This document shows positions 63,225 through 64,000 of a DNA stretch of 64,000 bases, piece after piece. The stretch spans positions 372,001 through 436,000 of the forward strand of contig NZ_CANMFT010000003.1 of NCBI RefSeq assembly GCF_947497285.1, given 5' to 3'. This stretch comes from an uncultured Aliiroseovarius sp. GTDB lineage: Bacteria > Pseudomonadota > Alphaproteobacteria > Rhodobacterales > Rhodobacteraceae. Both the position numbers and the translations under genes were made by a program. The notes below the pieces were generated by a model that was given only the letters and a program-made list of their open reading frames with translations, was not told where the DNA came from and ran no database searches. Each line of letters starts with the position of its first letter. Positions within the stretch are counted from its first letter, which is position 1.

Positions 63225-64000
63225 CTAGCGGATCGAGCGTCCTTTCAAGATCACTTTGTCCCCGAAACGGGCCCGGATCGTGTCGGTGGCACGTTCCGCA
63301 GCCCTTCGTCGCGCGGCCTGAGGATCAAGCAGGTCGTTGGTCAGATCGGCATTGTCAGCAGGCCCCAGATGGCTGAGCCCGACACCGACAAGCCGAAATG
63401 GACCCTCGCCGGCAACAGTGTCAAACAATCCGCGCGCCGTGCGGTAGATCCGATCAGCGGATTGCGTCGTATCACCAAGATTGGTTTGACGGCTGAGCGC
63501 ACGGAAATCGGCGCGCTTAAGCTTCAACGTCACGACGCGCCCTGCCAAGTCGCGCGCCTTGGCGCGGTCCGATACTTTCTCGGACAGGCGCCACAAGTGG
63601 CCGTCGAGGATGTCGGGGTCGGTGGTGTCCTCGAAAAACGTCGTTTCGTTCGAAATTGACTTGATCGGTGCATGGGCCGAAACACGCCGCTTGTCTTGGC
63701 CCCGCGCCAGATGCCACAACCGGTCACCCATGCCGCCGAACCGGGCAACAAGGTCTGCCTTTTCCCAACGAAGCAGATCCGCGAAGGTTCGGATGCCTGC
63801 TTTCTCCAACGCGGCCTGACTGACGCCGCCGACGCCCCAAATCAGCCCGACGGGTTTGTCATGCAGGAATGTGGCAGTCTCAGCCTTGCCGATCACCGAA
63901 AAGCCGCGCGGCTTGTCCAGATCGGACGCGATTTTTGCCAGAAATTTATTGTGACTTAACCCGATTGAGCCCGACAGACCAATTTCGTCCTGCATCCGTT
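63225..64000 (-). CDS. dinB: DNA polymerase IV, C-terminal part (start lies beyond the window)
   Basis: About 258 codons are visible, and the frame stays open to the window end. It contains GLSHNKFLAKIASDLDKPRG (palm, conserved in Y-family polymerases), the helix-hairpin-helix PVGLIWGVGGVSQAALEKAG, and the little-finger region (NETTFFEDTTD). DinB performs error-prone lesion bypass. Its 3' end abuts the amidohydrolase gene with 2 bases between them. Confidence 0.93.
   Translation of the reverse strand, partial: RMQDEIGLSGSIGLSHNKFLAKIASDLDKPRGFSVIGKAETATFLHDKPVGLIWGVGGVSQAALEKAGIRTFADLLRWEKADLVARFGGMGDRLWHLARGQDKRRVSAHAPIKSISNETTFFEDTTDPDILDGHLWRLSEKVSDRAKARDLAGRVVTLKLKRADFRALSRQTNLGDTTQSADRIYRTARGLFDTVAGEGPFRLVGVGLSHLGPADNADLTNDLLDPQAARRRAAERATDTIRARFGDKVILKGRSIR

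Overview
The window looks like chromosomal DNA of a GC-rich (about 60%) marine alphaproteobacterium, most likely Rhodobacterales (roseobacter group). The reasons are the gene families present (DUF1674/SDHAF4-like, DUF3035 lipoprotein, DUF5665, short RTX calcium-binding proteins, endonuclease-type MutL), an exact CtrA-type box (TTAA-N7-TTAAC), an FNR-type box, and sodium-linked energy genes. The assignment is an inference from gene content, not from a database match. The DNA is densely coding, and no intergenic gap exceeds 300 bases. No CRISPR array, insertion sequence or prophage was seen.

Layout. 1-5965: the 3' part of a murQ etherase gene followed by a sugar ABC importer (binding protein, two permeases, Gfo/Idh oxidoreductase, MalK-type ATPase), probably an amino-sugar or cell-wall-sugar salvage operon. 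6050-10279: pnp and rpsO, separated by a periplasmic SGNH hydrolase and a membrane fatty-acid-hydroxylase-like protein. 10436-12247: a DUF5665 membrane protein and an RTX calcium-binding protein, with a CtrA-type box between them. 12282-17972: DUF1643, deoA, truB-rbfA, dapB, a DUF1674 protein and an rsmB-like methyltransferase. 18061-28453: a heparinase-like protein, purH, lspA, a DUF3035 lipoprotein, an active/inactive M16 peptidase pair, mutL and rmuC. 28514-29437: an isolated AT-richer gene of unknown function. 29487-32609: an operon with a histidine phosphatase, two saccharopine dehydrogenases and a SemiSWEET transporter. 32755-35505: a solitary formate dehydrogenase alpha subunit.

35663-49242 forms a cation-energetics region. 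It holds a complete but divergent nqrABCDEF-apbE-nqrM-CBS operon, a divergently transcribed pentaheme cytochrome c, a cation/proton antiporter, a P-type ATPase resembling the eukaryotic Na,K-ATPase alpha chain behind an FNR-type box, and a Ca/Na exchanger. NqrB is short and lacks the usual covalent-FMN motif, so only NqrC appears to carry covalent FMN. An electron outlet to the cytochrome is possible but unproven.

49336-61797 is a carboxylic-acid uptake and activation cluster. It has a two-component pair, a long acyl-CoA synthetase, a complete branched-chain-type ABC importer, an antisense gene for a tandem-duplicated protein of unknown function, and a PaaK-like CoA ligase. The two divergent genes at its head both seem to start with TTG behind strong Shine-Dalgarno sequences. 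61924-64000 holds rpmJ, tRNA-Val(GAC), an N-formylglutamate amidohydrolase and the 3' part of dinB.
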